A program made the position numbers and the translations under genes. From the NCBI GenBank assembly GCA_036937835.1, contig CM072880.1, positions 19,736,001 to 19,800,000 on the forward strand: a stretch of 64,000 nucleotides of DNA. Reading direction: 5' to 3'. Every line of letters starts with the position of its first letter. Position 1 is the stretch's first letter. Positions 30,150 to 44,200 of this stretch are shown here, in pieces. The notes beneath the pieces are model-generated. The model made no database searches and was not told the DNA's origin. It was given only the letters and a program-made list of their open reading frames with translations. Source of the stretch: Pampus argenteus (Eukaryota; Chordata; Actinopteri; Scombriformes; Stromateidae).

Positions 30150-33100
30150 TTCAATGGGTTCGTTTAGATGGTTCAACTCAGTTTACTCTACCGACAGTAG
30201 GGGAGGACAAAATGATCCACATGTAGTATTCTATGTTAGGAGCGTATATGTGTGTTGTGTTAAGCAGCCACCACACATGTACATGAGACAGACGTGATCA
30301 GCAGCACTTTTCTGCATTCAGCAGTTTCACAAGTGAACACTGACAGATTTGAGCTGGTAGCTTCAGCATGAGGGGGGGGAGGAGCTGCTCTCAGCGATAT
30401 GTTACAGCTCAGAGCCTGTTTGTCCTTTTCAGTCTTTCCACCCAGACCTTTCCAGCATGCAGGAATAGACAATCACATTCTAACAACTAGCTGAGTATAA
30501 GATGCTGCTCTGTACTTCTGATCCTTTTCCAGGCTGCCTGAAAGCTGTGAATGAATTCTGAGTTTTCCAGAACCAACAAAGGGATGAAGCCATCATGGTA
30601 ACTTAAGTGTAAGAAGCATGAATGAAAGTACACACAGTGAGAGCAGGACGCCATGATTACATACAGTAACATATAGCCAGAAACTGAATGTGATTGAAAT
30701 TCTTTTGCCATTTTGATGGGATTGGTTAGCATTAGCAGTAGATTAAAAAAAACTCATGACATCAATTAGCCTAATGAAAAGAATTACTAACTCACACTCT
30801 GGTTTAACCACATCATATCAACACTATAAATGTGTATGTGATCAAACTATTCACTCTAGCCAAACTGCCAAGTGAAGGCTGCCTTGCTCACATTGGAAAG
30901 TATATGAGATGTGCCCTGTGTTTTACACAAGTTGTGATTTCTTATGATCCACTCAGTCCACTTTAATTCAGTGTGCATGTCACAAAAATGTAAAACAAAA
31001 CAAAAAAGAAGCAAGCACTGTCAACAGTCTGTATTTCATAAAACATTTCATTTAAATGGAAGGTTTGGTCTAATAGCTATAGTGATGGATATGGCTGACA
31101 CATTGTAACTTAAATGATGCGACTTGTAATATGCAACATTTGTCTTCTAGTCATCAAATCTCATGGTTGCATCCGAAACAACAACAAGTATTGTGTGTGT
31201 CTCAAAGCATGATATATCTTATTGCTGCCTTTGCTAACAAAAAAAGCTGTTTCAGGAGATTACTGAGGCTTTAAGGAAACAAAACAATTATCTATTTATG
31301 AGGCGTTAAAAGATTCCCAGTTGAGTAGGAACCAGTTTGTATGCGTGTTTGAGTCTGAGCAGCTTTTCTCACATTGTTCAAGGCTGCACAGTTTTAGCAA
31401 CAAACCCATAAATGATTATGAATTATATATATATAGTGTGTAAATATAGTGTGTGTGTGTGTATATATATATCCTTTTCTGTGCTAAGAGGCACTGCCTT
31501 CACACAGATACACAGATGCAAAGTCATCACCAAGCAGACTCACAGTTGGATCCTTCTCTTATGTTTATTGAACTTTCAGTACATTGTGTAAAACACTGGA
31601 GTTGACGACTGCAGCTCTTCTCTTATAGCAGCAAGGTATGTAAATCAAATTATTCTGCCAGACAATAAATAATCTGCCTCTTTGGATGATGTCAATGTTT
31701 AAAAAACAACAGATAAAAGCTGCAGCATTTGTTTTTATTTTACACAACATATATATATATATATATATATGTTTATGTTAATTACTTATTTATAAAAAAT
31801 ACAACAGTAGTTTGTAAAATAGATTTGAAGTAAAATGTTGAGAATTAGCAATGAGTCCATCATTGTCACAGGATGGCATTGATGAAATGCAACGGATAAC
31901 AAAACCAACATGGCTGGAATGCAGTTCGTCTCTGAACTTCCTCAGCTCATTTTGAATGGCGTCACATGGAGTCATGTTAATCAGCGTCAGCACCAACGTC
32001 TTTCCAAAGTGCCTTTCCACCATGATTCAGTTTCCCAGTATCAACAGAGGTGGGGTAGGGGTGGGGGGTCATGTGATATTACAGGCAAGTCTGTAAAAAG
32101 ACTACAAAAGTCACAGTACAATAAAAATATATGTAGCTATATAGTACAACCAGGCACACACATGCCAACTGTTCAGCTAAACTGGATACTTTGTTTGTAC
32201 AAACGATACATTTAAGAACTAGAAAAGAGGTCTGTAGCACCTTAAGGAGCTTTAGAAGTATGTTAGCAGCTTGATCCAATACCAAAATATATTGCAGTAT
32301 TGCAGTGTTTCTTACATACACATTCAATAAAGTTCACTGGTACCACTGAAGCTTATAAAGAAGTTTGACATGAATTGCTGAAGGTCTGTGCCTCTCACTG
32401 AAGAGCATCTCCTGTTCACCACATGACTGTGGGAGACATTCTGTTTTTGCTGTTCATCCCAAAACACTTTAGATTAGCTGTAGATTATGAGCTTGATCTG
32501 ATACCAGACTCCAAACCTGGATCAACTTTCTTCAATGACCTTTTTTTCTTTCACCTTTGATCCACTGTTTGTTGCTTTTATTCTCATATCAGATCTCTGG
32601 ATTTTATCACATAGTCCGTATAAGTTATACATCCAGTTTAATTTAGCTGATTGGAAAAGTTGTTTTCATACAACAGCTTTCAGACAGTAACCAATAAGAA
32701 ATCAAGTAGTATTTTTTTCAAGATGTCACACTGAGGTCAGAGGATGATTGAAAAGAACAACAGTCATCGTGTGAAACACATGTCCTGTTTGTCTTTTGTA
32801 ACAACTAATTAAACGACCCATGACCAGAGGATTTAAGTAAGTGCTATATTAACAGTCCATTTAAGCTTCATCACTGCCTGTGCTCTTATCTAAACCAGCG
32901 ACTGAATAGTCAGAAGGCCTTATGCAAAACCTGGCCAAAAAATCTGTGTTTAAGGTACATTATTTGTTAAAAGACCCCTCAATGAGATACACAGAGCACT
33001 TGTGCAAGTAAAGCAAAAATGACACTTTGATAGGAAAAACACTGGCAAAATTGTACCTGTAAAAATAAAAGATTTTATATTGTATTTACATGTTATTGTT

Positions 33101-36100
33101 CTCTAAAAGAGCTAAATATATCATCTATACATTTGTAATAAAGGTCTTAAACAAAAAGTATTGGAGGAAATAAAGGTATTCCATTTACAAAAAGTGCTAT
33201 GATTACAAAAAAAAAAATAATAATAATAGTAGCGGCTTGCTAACATCTCTTGTAAAACCACACACCTTCACAAGATACAAATAGCAAACTTCCATAAATG
33301 CTTTGAAACATTCAACTCTACATTTCACACAACCCAGAAAAATATTGTCTCCAATAATGTCTCACTAAATCCTGTCATCCAGGAGGAGGCAACAGGGCCA
33401 CTTAACACTTCTAGTTCATCATCATTTTTGAATCTTTGAGCACAAAAACAAGATGAGTATGTGAGGTAAATGGTAACACTATTGGGTTATTTATGTGTTA
33501 AGCATCTCATAGAGCTCATAGAGCTAAGATGCACCATCTGTTAATTGTTGGTGTCTACAGGGAAGACTCAGGGTGGGACGTCATTTTTTGCAAGCTGTAA
33601 AGTTCACATTTTTGCCATATAGCGTGCAGTCCAATGTCTGCTGAAAGACATAAAAACGTCTGTTCCACACCTATTCTTTTCATTCCTCACTTCCTTTGTT
33701 TTAGGGCTGGGTATTGATTATAAATGTCAAGTCAATCAGTTTGGTAGTGATTTCAAATCAAGACTTTTGCTGCCTTACTTCTGTTTAACAGCAAATGGAG
33801 TTTGTTTAGTAGTCATCACTTGACTTGAATAAGTAGGAAACTTCTGTCACGTGATAGATATGAAATTTGAAACACAAGTGGCCATACAAAACTTAAAAGC
33901 CTAAAATCATTTCTTTTAAAACCATGATCAAAGAGTAAGTGAACAACATGGATCTTACCAGACATTCACTGGCAGCTTTCAGTACTTGACAATTTTCAAT
34001 ATTATGTGCTACAAACACAAGTAGCACAGAGTACTGAGCTTCAATACCCAGCCCTACTCTGTTGGGTGATGACTGCTTGAATGGTAAGAGAAAGGCAACT
34101 ACAGTCACAAGCCTACCTAGCAACAGCTACAAAGAAAAAAACAAACTCAAATTAAGCAGCATTATATGAGCAACAACAGCTGGAGTAACTACTGAATGCA
34201 AAACAAGAATCTGAATGTACAACACAGTCAAGAGAGGTAATGGCTGTTACTAACATGACAAAGCAATGCATCAGAGCTCATTGTGTCCACTATCTGATTC
34301 TGTAACATTCTGTTATGAAAAACTTCACTCTTCCATGTAAAGATCCACTTAATACCACATATATATATTCATATTCTGCATCTGCATGTTCAAACGTTTT
34401 ATTAAAGGTATATGCCTTGAACACTGAGTAAAATATTCATATTCAAGAATAGAATTTAGAGGTTTGTAAGTGACATTGGGTGATTTTGCTGTGTTGGTTA
34501 ACCTGTTGGAAACGATCTGTTCTGACACAACCATCATTTGTGCCCTTTCATATTTTCCATATTATTTTGTAATCACAGCAATAAGATGATAAGTTAAAAT
34601 ATGGCATGAAAAATAAGGCACAACTTCTGCTCATGTTGTATGATTTTGAAATATGATAGTGTTTGTACTGGTGAGGAGCGCTGCAGCTACTCTACATGAC
34701 TTCATGTTCGTATCTGTGTGCTGATACTGAGGTGAGATGCAGCTACTGCTCACTGATTCTCTTCACTACTTCATTTTTTTTTGCTTCTGATTTTCTTTCT
34801 TTTAGATTGAATAAATGTTGAGAACATTCTAACACAGAGTAACGTGTGCAATATGTTATCTGCTAGAGGTCTTGCTGTCACACACCCCTCTTGATTGGTC
34901 AGAGGTGAAAGCCCATCTCATACCAAAACTTTCCATCCATTAAAACCATTTAGATTTCATCTCAATTTTATAGTTTTGAAATTTAAAGGGCATTTCAACA
35001 AACAAAAACAACATTACAACAACAAAAACATATTTTCTTTCTTTCCTTAAGTGGGAGATATTTATCATATATCTATCTCTGCCTCCACTGTGCTATAATA
35101 TAGATGATTGAGATTTTGCTCATTGAGCTCAAAGAATACATAAATTAAACTTCATTTGAAAAATTAATCAAAGATGAGTTTTGCCATTAACAATGTCCCA
35201 GTTGCTGAGGGTGATCCACAGACCTCACTGTGAATATGGATTATCACAGGCCATTTTTCAGTGCTTTGAGCAGTATAAAACACATTCCTTTCACCTCTAT
35301 ACTGTTTGGGGTGAGGTAGAAGTCCCAGAGGCAGATATCTTAAAAACCCAGTGAAACCACCCCAAATTATCTGTAATTTCCCAGTATATTTATCTATCTA
35401 TCAATTCATCTATCTATGACTGGATGCAACTTGCGAGAAAGTATGTTTATATACCCTTTAAAGGGTTTGGTCTGAGCCTTGGGGCATATGCATGCATTAC
35501 TGTTAATGTTCTCAAAGCAGCTGAAACATACCTCTACCATTTTAGATAATCTATACATGCCGATACCCCTACACAGTCTGCACTGATTTCACTTCTTTTA
35601 CACACGGTACTTTAAAGTTTCAGTAAGTAGTAAGTAATGGTATAAATCTACCACACTTTGTTCTAACAGATTTCATTTTCAGTCGGGGGAGGTTTTGCTG
35701 GTTTTGCTTTCAGCATCACATTCACATCTGGGAAAAGGCCAGGTTTTAAAAGTTATGGTAAAACGTAGAAGTGTTACTTCAGACGCCCAGGACCACTACA
35801 GGAAGGAAGGGATGATATTGATTGTTCCTGCCCACATTTTAGCTCTTTAGCCACATGCTCCTAAAACACTTTTTTTCTGCCATTTTTACCATTTAAGTCA
35901 AGGATGGAAAAGGTGAACGACACCCCACTAAAAGCTGAGTATATAAACCCGAAGGTAAGAGACAATGAATAGTAGAGTGCTGATTGTGTGCTTACGGGGA
36001 TGGCTACATTTTCTGGGAAATAAAATGGCTACTGTTAACGTAGGGCTCGTGTCCATACAGAGTTTTTCTCTCGCAGCAAATCTTGGCAGCGTGCTGGGGA

Positions 36101-39100
36101 GCACTGCCATGGAGTGCTTGTGTGGTGAGAGAAAAAAAAAACTCTGTGCGTGGGTTTTGTATCTATGACAACTATACCTTGACGATTTCTATGACTATGA
36201 CTATGTCATTACTCACTTTTCTGTCTTTGCTATGATAGTTTCTGTCTGAATATCATAAAGCGCGAGAGAGATGCAACAAAGTGTTCTGACCATGCAGGAC
36301 CACATCCATCAGAGCTGAAACACACTGTTTGGTTACCCTTTGACTTTAACCCCATACCACCCCATACCTTGAGAATCAACTCTGGATATATTCTGGTAAA
36401 GTTTTGGGAGTTACTAAATAAAATATAAAGCCATATGACTGCAGTTCATGAAGAATATTGCATATAGCCTGCGAGTTGTGGCCAGAGATATAAATAAATA
36501 TTACATCTCTACATACATTTTCATGAAACTGGAACTAGAGCTATTCCCTTTGTCCCAATTTTATATTTCAGTGACTGTGTAAGTGTAAACAGCGTCATAG
36601 CATTGTTTAACCGAGCTCTGTTGTTAACAGTGTCCTTGAATTCAGCTTTCAGAGACTTAATGTTACAAAGCTTATTGGACTAACGTGTTTTCTCTTTTAC
36701 AGGATGACTTCCTCTTAAATCTAAACACAAAGTCAGAGGAAGTCAGAACACATGGCTGTGCACATTTATTTTCACCATCAAGGTGGTGAACTGATGCTGA
36801 ACTGTGAAGTATTTTGGAGCATTTACATTGTTTCTGCCTGTGGTTCAGGGGACCTGTGTTTTGAGGTTTAATGGTAGCAGAATCCTCACTGAAGTATGAT
36901 TAAAGGCCTTCTCAGGCTTTAAAAATGGAATGACAAAACAAAGATATGGCAGAATCACTCACACACCATGTTCTATTAACATTCTGAATATTTGTTTCAC
37001 ATCCCATTCTTTTGGCTAAATGACCAAAATAGCAGCAACATGTGACATTTACACATCACATTACAATGACTTCATTTAGTGTTGAGGAGTTCCACATTGG
37101 ATGAGAAAGAACAGCATTTGCATCTTTTTTCTATTCATATTCTAAACCTAAGTGACCATTTTGTTGTATTTGTCATAAATTAGACATTTGCTGATATGTG
37201 CACATTGGTGCTGCACATTAAGATAATGTTACATTCTTATTGCTTTATTATTTTTTGAGATGGGGAAACACGTGACGGGAGGCTGCTTTTTTAAAACAGT
37301 CATTTTTGCACAGTTTCTAATTTGTTTTTGCAAATGTATTTATTAAATGATTACATTTGTTTTTGCAGTGATATTTTATGATATATGAAAACCTATGGTA
37401 TATTTAGCATACAGAAACACTTAAAGGTTAACTTGCTTTTTCATCCTGTCACTACTTAAAAGACAAATTTCAGTCCAACGTTCACAATCAAGGCAACCTA
37501 ACTCTTTACAGCCTTAAACATTAAGGAAATCTTCAATGGCCAGCCTTTGTATCAGAGACGCTCTGAGTTGTTTTGGCACTACACTTCTTAGATGTCTAAA
37601 TCTAAAGACACGGATGCTTGAGTAAAGCCCGGGAGGTAACACAATGGAGGAGGTACTTCACGTGTGTGATGATGCATTTTTTTATAACCTTGGAGAAATA
37701 AAGCACGAGCAAGGGGAGAGTGGAACAGCTCAGTAGCCATGTTCAAAACCATCAGCGATAACTCACTGAGTCTGGTTTAACATGTGTGTGCTGTAGCTCT
37801 GTAGCACTCACTCTACAAAAAGAGCACCACTAGGGTCGCTGATATAATACTTTCTAACTGGATAAGCCTGTGGCACAGAAACATTGAACAGCTATATGTG
37901 TTTGCATGTCAAGGTTTCCTTGGTTTGTCAGTTTTATTTTTGGAAACTGCTGTCTATTAACTAAGATACATGCTTGATCTTAACTCTCCAAACAGAGAAT
38001 GCTGTGTGTGCGTGCGTGTGTGTGTGTGTGTGTGCGCGTGTGATGGTGTTACAAGTGAGAAACTTTTTCTGTGTTGTAGTACACTGTCGATTTCAACTGT
38101 CTGTGCTTGGTGAACTGTTTGTTTGGGGGAACATTTCGGTTTTTAGAGAGTTAAAATCAAACAAGCAGAAAATAAACCAACCAAAGTGAAATGTAAAACT
38201 CTAATACTCTTGTTCAGTAGTTCCTACTCAGTACCTTGTCTGTAATAATGTGGATTCATTTGTGGGTTGATCAGGACCACACCACTGTTTTTGCATGCTT
38301 TAGCCTATTTACTACTACTATGTTTGAGATTTCTTTTAGTTTTCCACCTTCGAGGTAGCTGATGTTTCCAATCATTTCACTACATAATGGAAATAAACTT
38401 GAACAGTAAACAGGTATTTTCTTACTGCTGACAAGTTACATACTGTAATGCATGGTAATGCAGCTGTAAGTGCATACATTACAGTGATGTGAAAATACAG
38501 CAGACATAATCTCTGCAAAGGATTAATAGTACATTTTCATATGGATTAGAAACTACATATGCTTTGGGAAATGGTCAGCAGTCCTTATAGCTCATGACAT
38601 ATTAAATTGTTGTAAATAGGCTAAAACATCTCAAAACTACAGATTGGTCCTTTAAATTCCTTTCACAAATAACAGAAAATAAAGGTCAACTGTAATGCAA
38701 ATGTTGTTATAAAAGATCAAGTTGCTATATAAAAAAATAAAAGACATCACAAAATCTGCACACTAAGACCAGTCTATTCTAAAGCATGATTCCTGAAAGG
38801 GAAACGTCACTGCAATCTCATTACTGTTAGAATTCATCTAAAACTCTCCAAACCTCAAAAGACAAATTCATTTATGAAGTGACACAGTTCACATTATTCA
38901 CTGTGGAAAACTGCTGTTACTCCATTATTGTGTGTGTGGTGGTGCTTTCTTTTCTTGTTGCCTGTTGCGTGTGGCACCTTGCACAGAGCAGGGCTGCACT
39001 GAAACTGTGAACACAAGCTGCGCGGCTACTGATTGTACTGCAATTAAAGACATACTGTGATGTACACTGACAGGAGAGGTTATAAAAATAGCAAAGTGCT

Positions 39101-39513
39101 AGAAACTAACACCAAGTATTTTAAAATTGCCCAAAAAAAATTTCCACAGACCACTCTCCACTATCTCCAAGAATCCTGCATGAGCAACAACGCGCAAACA
39201 GTGGGAGAGCTTGTTTCATTATTATAATGTGAATAATGGAGGTGCCAGCACGTCAGTGAATGGCCTGATAATGGAAAAGAAGACATCCCAACAGCAGCCG
39301 TTACTAATCTGACTAAACCAAACTGTATGTGTGTGTGTGTTGCTGCTGTCAGTTCTGATGATCATGTTGTCACACTGAAAGGACAGAGGTGCTCATATGT
39401 TCTAATGTGTTGCTGGCATCATGTTGAGGCTGTTGTAGACATGTGTTAGCTGGACATGTGCATCAGTATGTGTAGGTTAGAGTGCATGTGTGCCAGGCGC
39501 AGTACATACTAGA
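30150..39513. other. Gene-poor DNA between mos and plag1, probably holding the plag1 3' UTR
   Basis: About 9.4 kb of AT-rich DNA with no protein gene recognised. It holds small simple repeats: TATATA/TGTG at 31426-31472, (AT)n at 31751-31770, CTAT repeats at 35390-35417 and a TG/CG mix at 38003-38040. On the minus strand AATAAA occurs at about 31563-31568 and might end a very long plag1 3' UTR; mammalian PLAG1 also has a multi-kilobase 3' UTR. Nothing in the sequence proves transcription. Confidence 0.4.
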
Positions 39514-40705
39514 TCACTGAAAAGCCTGATGGAAGCGGGGCAGTGTGGTGGGTGTGCTCAGGTTGGATATGAAGGAGACGGGGAGCCCTTGAAGCGGACT
39601 CTCTGCAACCTCTGGGCCTTCAGGGGGCTGGGGAGGCAGCTGACCGAGAGGTATGGACTCTTCGTTGGGTGGATAGGCAACACCCTGCCCCCCACTTCCC
39701 CCTGCCTGGTTGTACGGTGGCCCGTTCAGTGGCAGGAAGTTGAAAAGCTGTGAGAAGTCCATCAGAGAGGAAGATGAGGCCAGCGAGTCACCTGCTACCG
39801 AGTCTGCTGCAACTGATGTGGAAATTTTGGACAAGGACACCTCCTCGTTCCCTTCTTCCAGCACGCCCACATGAGACTCCAACTCAAGTTTGGAGGTGGA
39901 AAGTTGGGGTTCTTGATCTGCAGAGGATGAGGAGGGCATGCTGCTCTGAAAGTCCATCAGGTAGGTCTCCAGGTCTCCCTTTAGATTCTGCTCCCGCTCC
40001 TGTGAGGAGACGGTGTATGAGGTAAAGTTGGAGCCCAGCGGGTACTTTAAAGAGAAAGGGTGTGCAGGGTTAGGGAAGGGCTCTGTGTCCAGGACAGGGC
40101 CTGTGTACATGTTGAGCTGGTGCGGCCTAGGTGTCAGCATGCCCGGGAGCTCGCCCTTGATGTCGCCAGACGCCAAGTCATAGACAACGGGCTCCAGCAA
40201 ATCAGCTGGCTCAGTTTTTACCCTCAGCGGCTCCCGGGCATGGCTCTTCTTCACATGACGTGTCAGGTGGTCCTTCCTACCAAATCGCTGGGCACAGTAC
40301 TGACAAAGGAAATCCTTACGTCCTGTGTGCACCACCATGTGGCGCCGCACATCTTTACGGGTGTAAAATCGCCGCTCACAATGCTCACAGCGATGCTTTT
40401 TCTCTTTGGTCCCGCCAGAGGACTTGCCAGCATGTGTTTTGAGGTGTTCCAGAAGCACCCCGGTGCTGGGGAACAGCTGCAGGCACACTTGGCAGGTGAG
40501 GTCTCCACTGTTGGCAGAATGGAGGGCGAGGTGGCGCTTGAAGCCCAGCTTGGTGTTATAGCTCTTGCCACACTCCTGACAGGCGAACGCCTCCTTGTAC
40601 GGGTCGTGAGTGTGTAGGTGATTCTTTAAGTGATCCTTGCGGTGGAACATTTTCTCACAGTATGAACACTTGTGGTTTTTTTCTGGCGAGTGAGTTGCCA
40701 TATGC
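39514..40705 (-). CDS. plag1: plag1 last coding exon
   Basis: Zinc-finger transcription factor PLAG1, a nuclear activator of growth genes such as IGF2 in mammals. With the upstream exon the protein is 479 aa. This exon starts inside finger 2 (acceptor ...TTCCAAG, then HMATHSPEK) and encodes fingers 3 to 7 (for example CSYCEKMFHRKDHLKNHLHTH, CQYCAQRFGRKDHLTRHVKK). The acidic/Ser/Pro-rich activation region follows and ends TLPRFHQAFQ, the conserved PLAG1 C-terminus. Two sumoylation-type sites, VKTE and IKGE, follow the fingers, as known for human PLAG1. The frame is intact. The 39513-side 3' UTR is undefined. Confidence 0.97.
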
Positions 40706-40906
40706 CTTGGAACACAGACACATTCTATGAGCACTCATGAATTGTTGCAATCATGCTTTAAGTAGGCATGCTTTACATTACACTTAAACACTGAAAAGTA
40801 GAATTCATCAACACATACTGTGACTACTACAGAGCACTATGTTATCAAATGTGTAAAGAGAAAAGCAACATGCTGCAGCCTGCTATACACTGCTGCTTGT
40901 CTGTAC

Positions 40907-41154
40907 CGTAGCAGCTTGTATTTGGAGACGAAAGCCTTGGTGCAGTCAGGGTGGGAGCAGCGGTAGGGTCTTTCTCCTGTGTGAGAGTATGAGTGCACCT
41001 TCAACTTCTCCAGACTGTTGAAAGCTTTCTGGCACTCCTGGCAGGTGAAATTCTTCTTCGGCTTCCCCTCTGCTCTCCTGCGCCTCCCCGTGGGCGGTGC
41101 GAGCTTGACTTTCTCCAGGACGTGGTCGTGGTGGCCCTGGGTTCCTGTGGCCAT
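40907..41154 (-). CDS. plag1: plag1 first coding exon
   Basis: This exon encodes the N-terminus (MATGTQ), a basic nuclear-localisation cluster (GRRRRAEGKPKK, residues 23-34), finger 1 (CQECQKAFNSLEKLKVHSYSH) and the first half of finger 2. It ends at ...CTACG|gtacag. Joining to 40705 completes an Arg codon and keeps the frame: 248 + 1192 nt = 480 codons including the stop. The 201-bp intron has GT/AG ends. The ATG has a good context (GGTGCCATGG) and corresponds to the mammalian start. Confidence 0.97.
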
Positions 41155-41160
41155 GGCACC

Positions 41161-41259
41161 CTAAGGCAGACCAGTTACATGGACAGGGGCGCAGTGCCCG
41201 ACTAGTACTGATGCAATTACTCTATCCAGTTTTATGTGCTCAACACCGCCCGGACTCAT
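41161..41259 (-). CDS. Upstream ORF in the plag1 leader (32 codons)
   Basis: After a strong 3' splice-site candidate (TTCTCCTTTTTTAG, exon from 41263) the leader contains ATG at 41259 and a 32-codon frame ending with TAG at 41161-41163. It is in the same register as plag1 and stops only two codons before the main ATG. It could limit translation of the main ORF. If read through, it would add an N-terminal extension. Whether this segment is in the mRNA is inferred from the splice site only. Confidence 0.4.
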   Translation of the reverse strand: MSPGGVEHIKLDRVIASVLVGHCAPVHVTGLP

Positions 41260-41263
41260 GGGC

Positions 41264-44200
41264 CTAAAAAAGGAGAAACGAAAGAGAGAGAAAAAGATCA
41301 TTACTATTATTATTATGAATAGTTCTGTTTATGGTTGTGAACATACAACAACAATGAAAAAAATCAGCATAAATACTATAACAGAATAACCTTTAAGTCC
41401 CTGCCACACAGAAATCTCTTTTTCTTCTTGTTCCTACAGCTGAATGTTTGAGCTTAACTACTGTTTTCACATTTATCTGCTTAAAGTGCAAGCTACAAGC
41501 ATGATTTGTGACATCACAACTAGTTTGGAGCTAATCATGGTCCAGTATTCAAATGACATGCTGATGCATGTTTCACATGGATACATGAAGGCTCCAGTGC
41601 ACATACAGAATGGACTTTACAGTGTAGCAGGACACTCCATTAACATATATCAGGAACGCTCTGCAATATAATGCACTCCTGTACATCAATACCACCCACT
41701 ACAACATCAATAATAAATATAAAGTAGAATTATCACCTGTATCATGTGTATAAGATTCGTAAAAGCAGAATTTATGGCGGAGCTGTTGTTTTGGATTACA
41801 CAAGTGTCAATGTTCAGCTGTTGAAAAGGCTAAAGACAGACTCCTTTCTTCATAGATAAATGTCAATAATGCTGCATTATTATCTAAGGATATGGCCCTG
41901 TCGTGTACAAAATCAATTTTTTTCATTTTAGTTTCCATTCTTCTCACACGGCTCATATTTCTAAACACAGTTGTGTTTAGTCCACTGAGGTCAGGTAGTG
42001 ATATTTACACATAGAAGGCTATACCGTTTGTTCTCTGGGAATCTGGTCTTATAATGAAGCTTCCATGTATAGTCTACACTTAATAGGAACCAGGAGTAAG
42101 AGAGTACATATACAGTGCAGAGATGTAGAGGTAGGTATGGATGGGGGTGACAGGGGCCACTTTAATGTATGGTTGGACCCCAAAATAAATTATTCTGACT
42201 AAACCTTTGATCAACATTTATTTTCAGTTTTAATATCGACTGTGCATTTTTATGTCCTATATAACAGGGAGAGTAGTCAGAATATTCTTAACACACCCAC
42301 ATGGACCCACCCACATCAGCATGGACACACCACACCCAGCGGTTAGGGCCAGCACAGACACTTGGGGTTAACCAGAAAAAAGTCCAGTTTCTATAAAGGT
42401 TCTTTTGTTTTGTTCTGTGTTGTTGGCTTTTTCAAACTTTCATTAAAAATACTGCTCTGCAGGTAAATGATTTAAATTCCTAATTTAAAAGAATCACACC
42501 TTAAATGTATGTAGAGTTTAAAAATATATGTTATCACTGAACTTAAAATACCATAGTGGTGTTTTTCTCTTTTTTTTTTCTAAAGTACGCTGTTCTTTTA
42601 GTCTAGAAGATGTTTTGTCACTACTCCAAGTGGTATCATCATTGAGAGTCTGAGTGTGGGTCATTCCCACTTGGATGTCACAAGGGAGTTGCTATTGTCA
42701 CTATACATACTATATTGCTATATATGCTAGTATCGATCAGCATCTGCTCATCTTGTGCGGGTTCCATCATAGAGACAAACCCTCTGCCATTGTCTTGGCA
42801 ATGGACATGTGAAAATGGAAATGTTTATATATGGACAGAGAGGACAGTTGGTCTAAATGAGGGACAATCTATGTGAGACTGGAACAACTATGCATGAACG
42901 CAGGAGGGTGCATCTGCTGCTGGGGCTCTGATGTTCTCGAGGTTATGGTGCGGACCATGAAACACAACATTCCTGCTTCACGCCCAGCCAGTGACCTTTA
43001 TTTCATGTCATCCTTTAACTGTCCACTATAAAAACACACACACACACAAAAGTGACCTAACAGCAGGACATTTCATTACAGACTGGAAATCAGATAGGAG
43101 TGAGGCTGCTACCTGTTAGATGCATCTCAGACACAAACTGTAGGAGATTCTGGCTGTGGCTGGCTGCTCACTCGTACTCATCTCCAGACAGCATGTAATA
43201 GAATCTCAGTGCTTTACTCTATAGTGAGTAGGAACCTGACATTTTGGACACTAATAAATTGTCATCATTTTATATCACTGACAGGTGAAGTATCACCACA
43301 ATGTCATTTGCACATCCATGAAATGCTCAACGATCCATTGAGGAAATCTTAAAGGCCAGTAAATAGAGACTTCAGACTGAAACGCAACTTAAATTCACAA
43401 TTTAGAATGTCGGGATGGATGGTGGGTGCACAAACAGCAGAAGTTTGACACAGCAGGATAGAGAAAGATGCTTGTTGTACTTAAATATTGAGAAGGTTAA
43501 TGTACCCTGTGTTAAACTTCATGTCAGTGTGGATTTTTTTCAGTATTTAACCAAACCCACTCCCTAACCTAAACCAAGTAAAAACATATTTTAGCTTCAA
43601 GATGCAGACACTGTAAGAAAATGAAATATGCTATCATCAAGGTTTTTGCAAATGGATATATCCGTATCAGTGTTTTGTGACTTGGCAGATGCTTTCAATA
43701 AAAATGTTTCTCATTGTGTTGATAAAAACACATTTAACAATATTTGCTGTTGAAAATTAGAAACATATAAGTCAGATCTTTAGGAGAAGAGAGGAGTGTG
43801 GTTACTAAACTGGACAAGGGGAAAGGATCCATTGAATCAGATGATGATGAAATCAGTAAAATAGCAAATTTTAGTATTGATTTCAGATTAGACTCTGATC
43901 TGGATGAGTGAGAACCATCAAACACAAGCTATAGTGCATTTGTCCAGGCTGCTATAGGTTTCTATTCATGTCACTAGAAAAATTCACTTGGAGAGACTTG
44001 AAGTCACATAATCTATAACCGTGAAAATCATGTCAAAGTCATGAATACAGATTAATACATCCTCTCTACTAGTCAATGGATTAGCCACATACACATCATG
44101 TTAAAGTTAAATAAAGTGTCCAACGATACCGAACATGTTGGGCTAAACTTTGGAGAAATGTGAACAAAACAAGAAGGATTCTTGGGTTTAAATGTTACTC

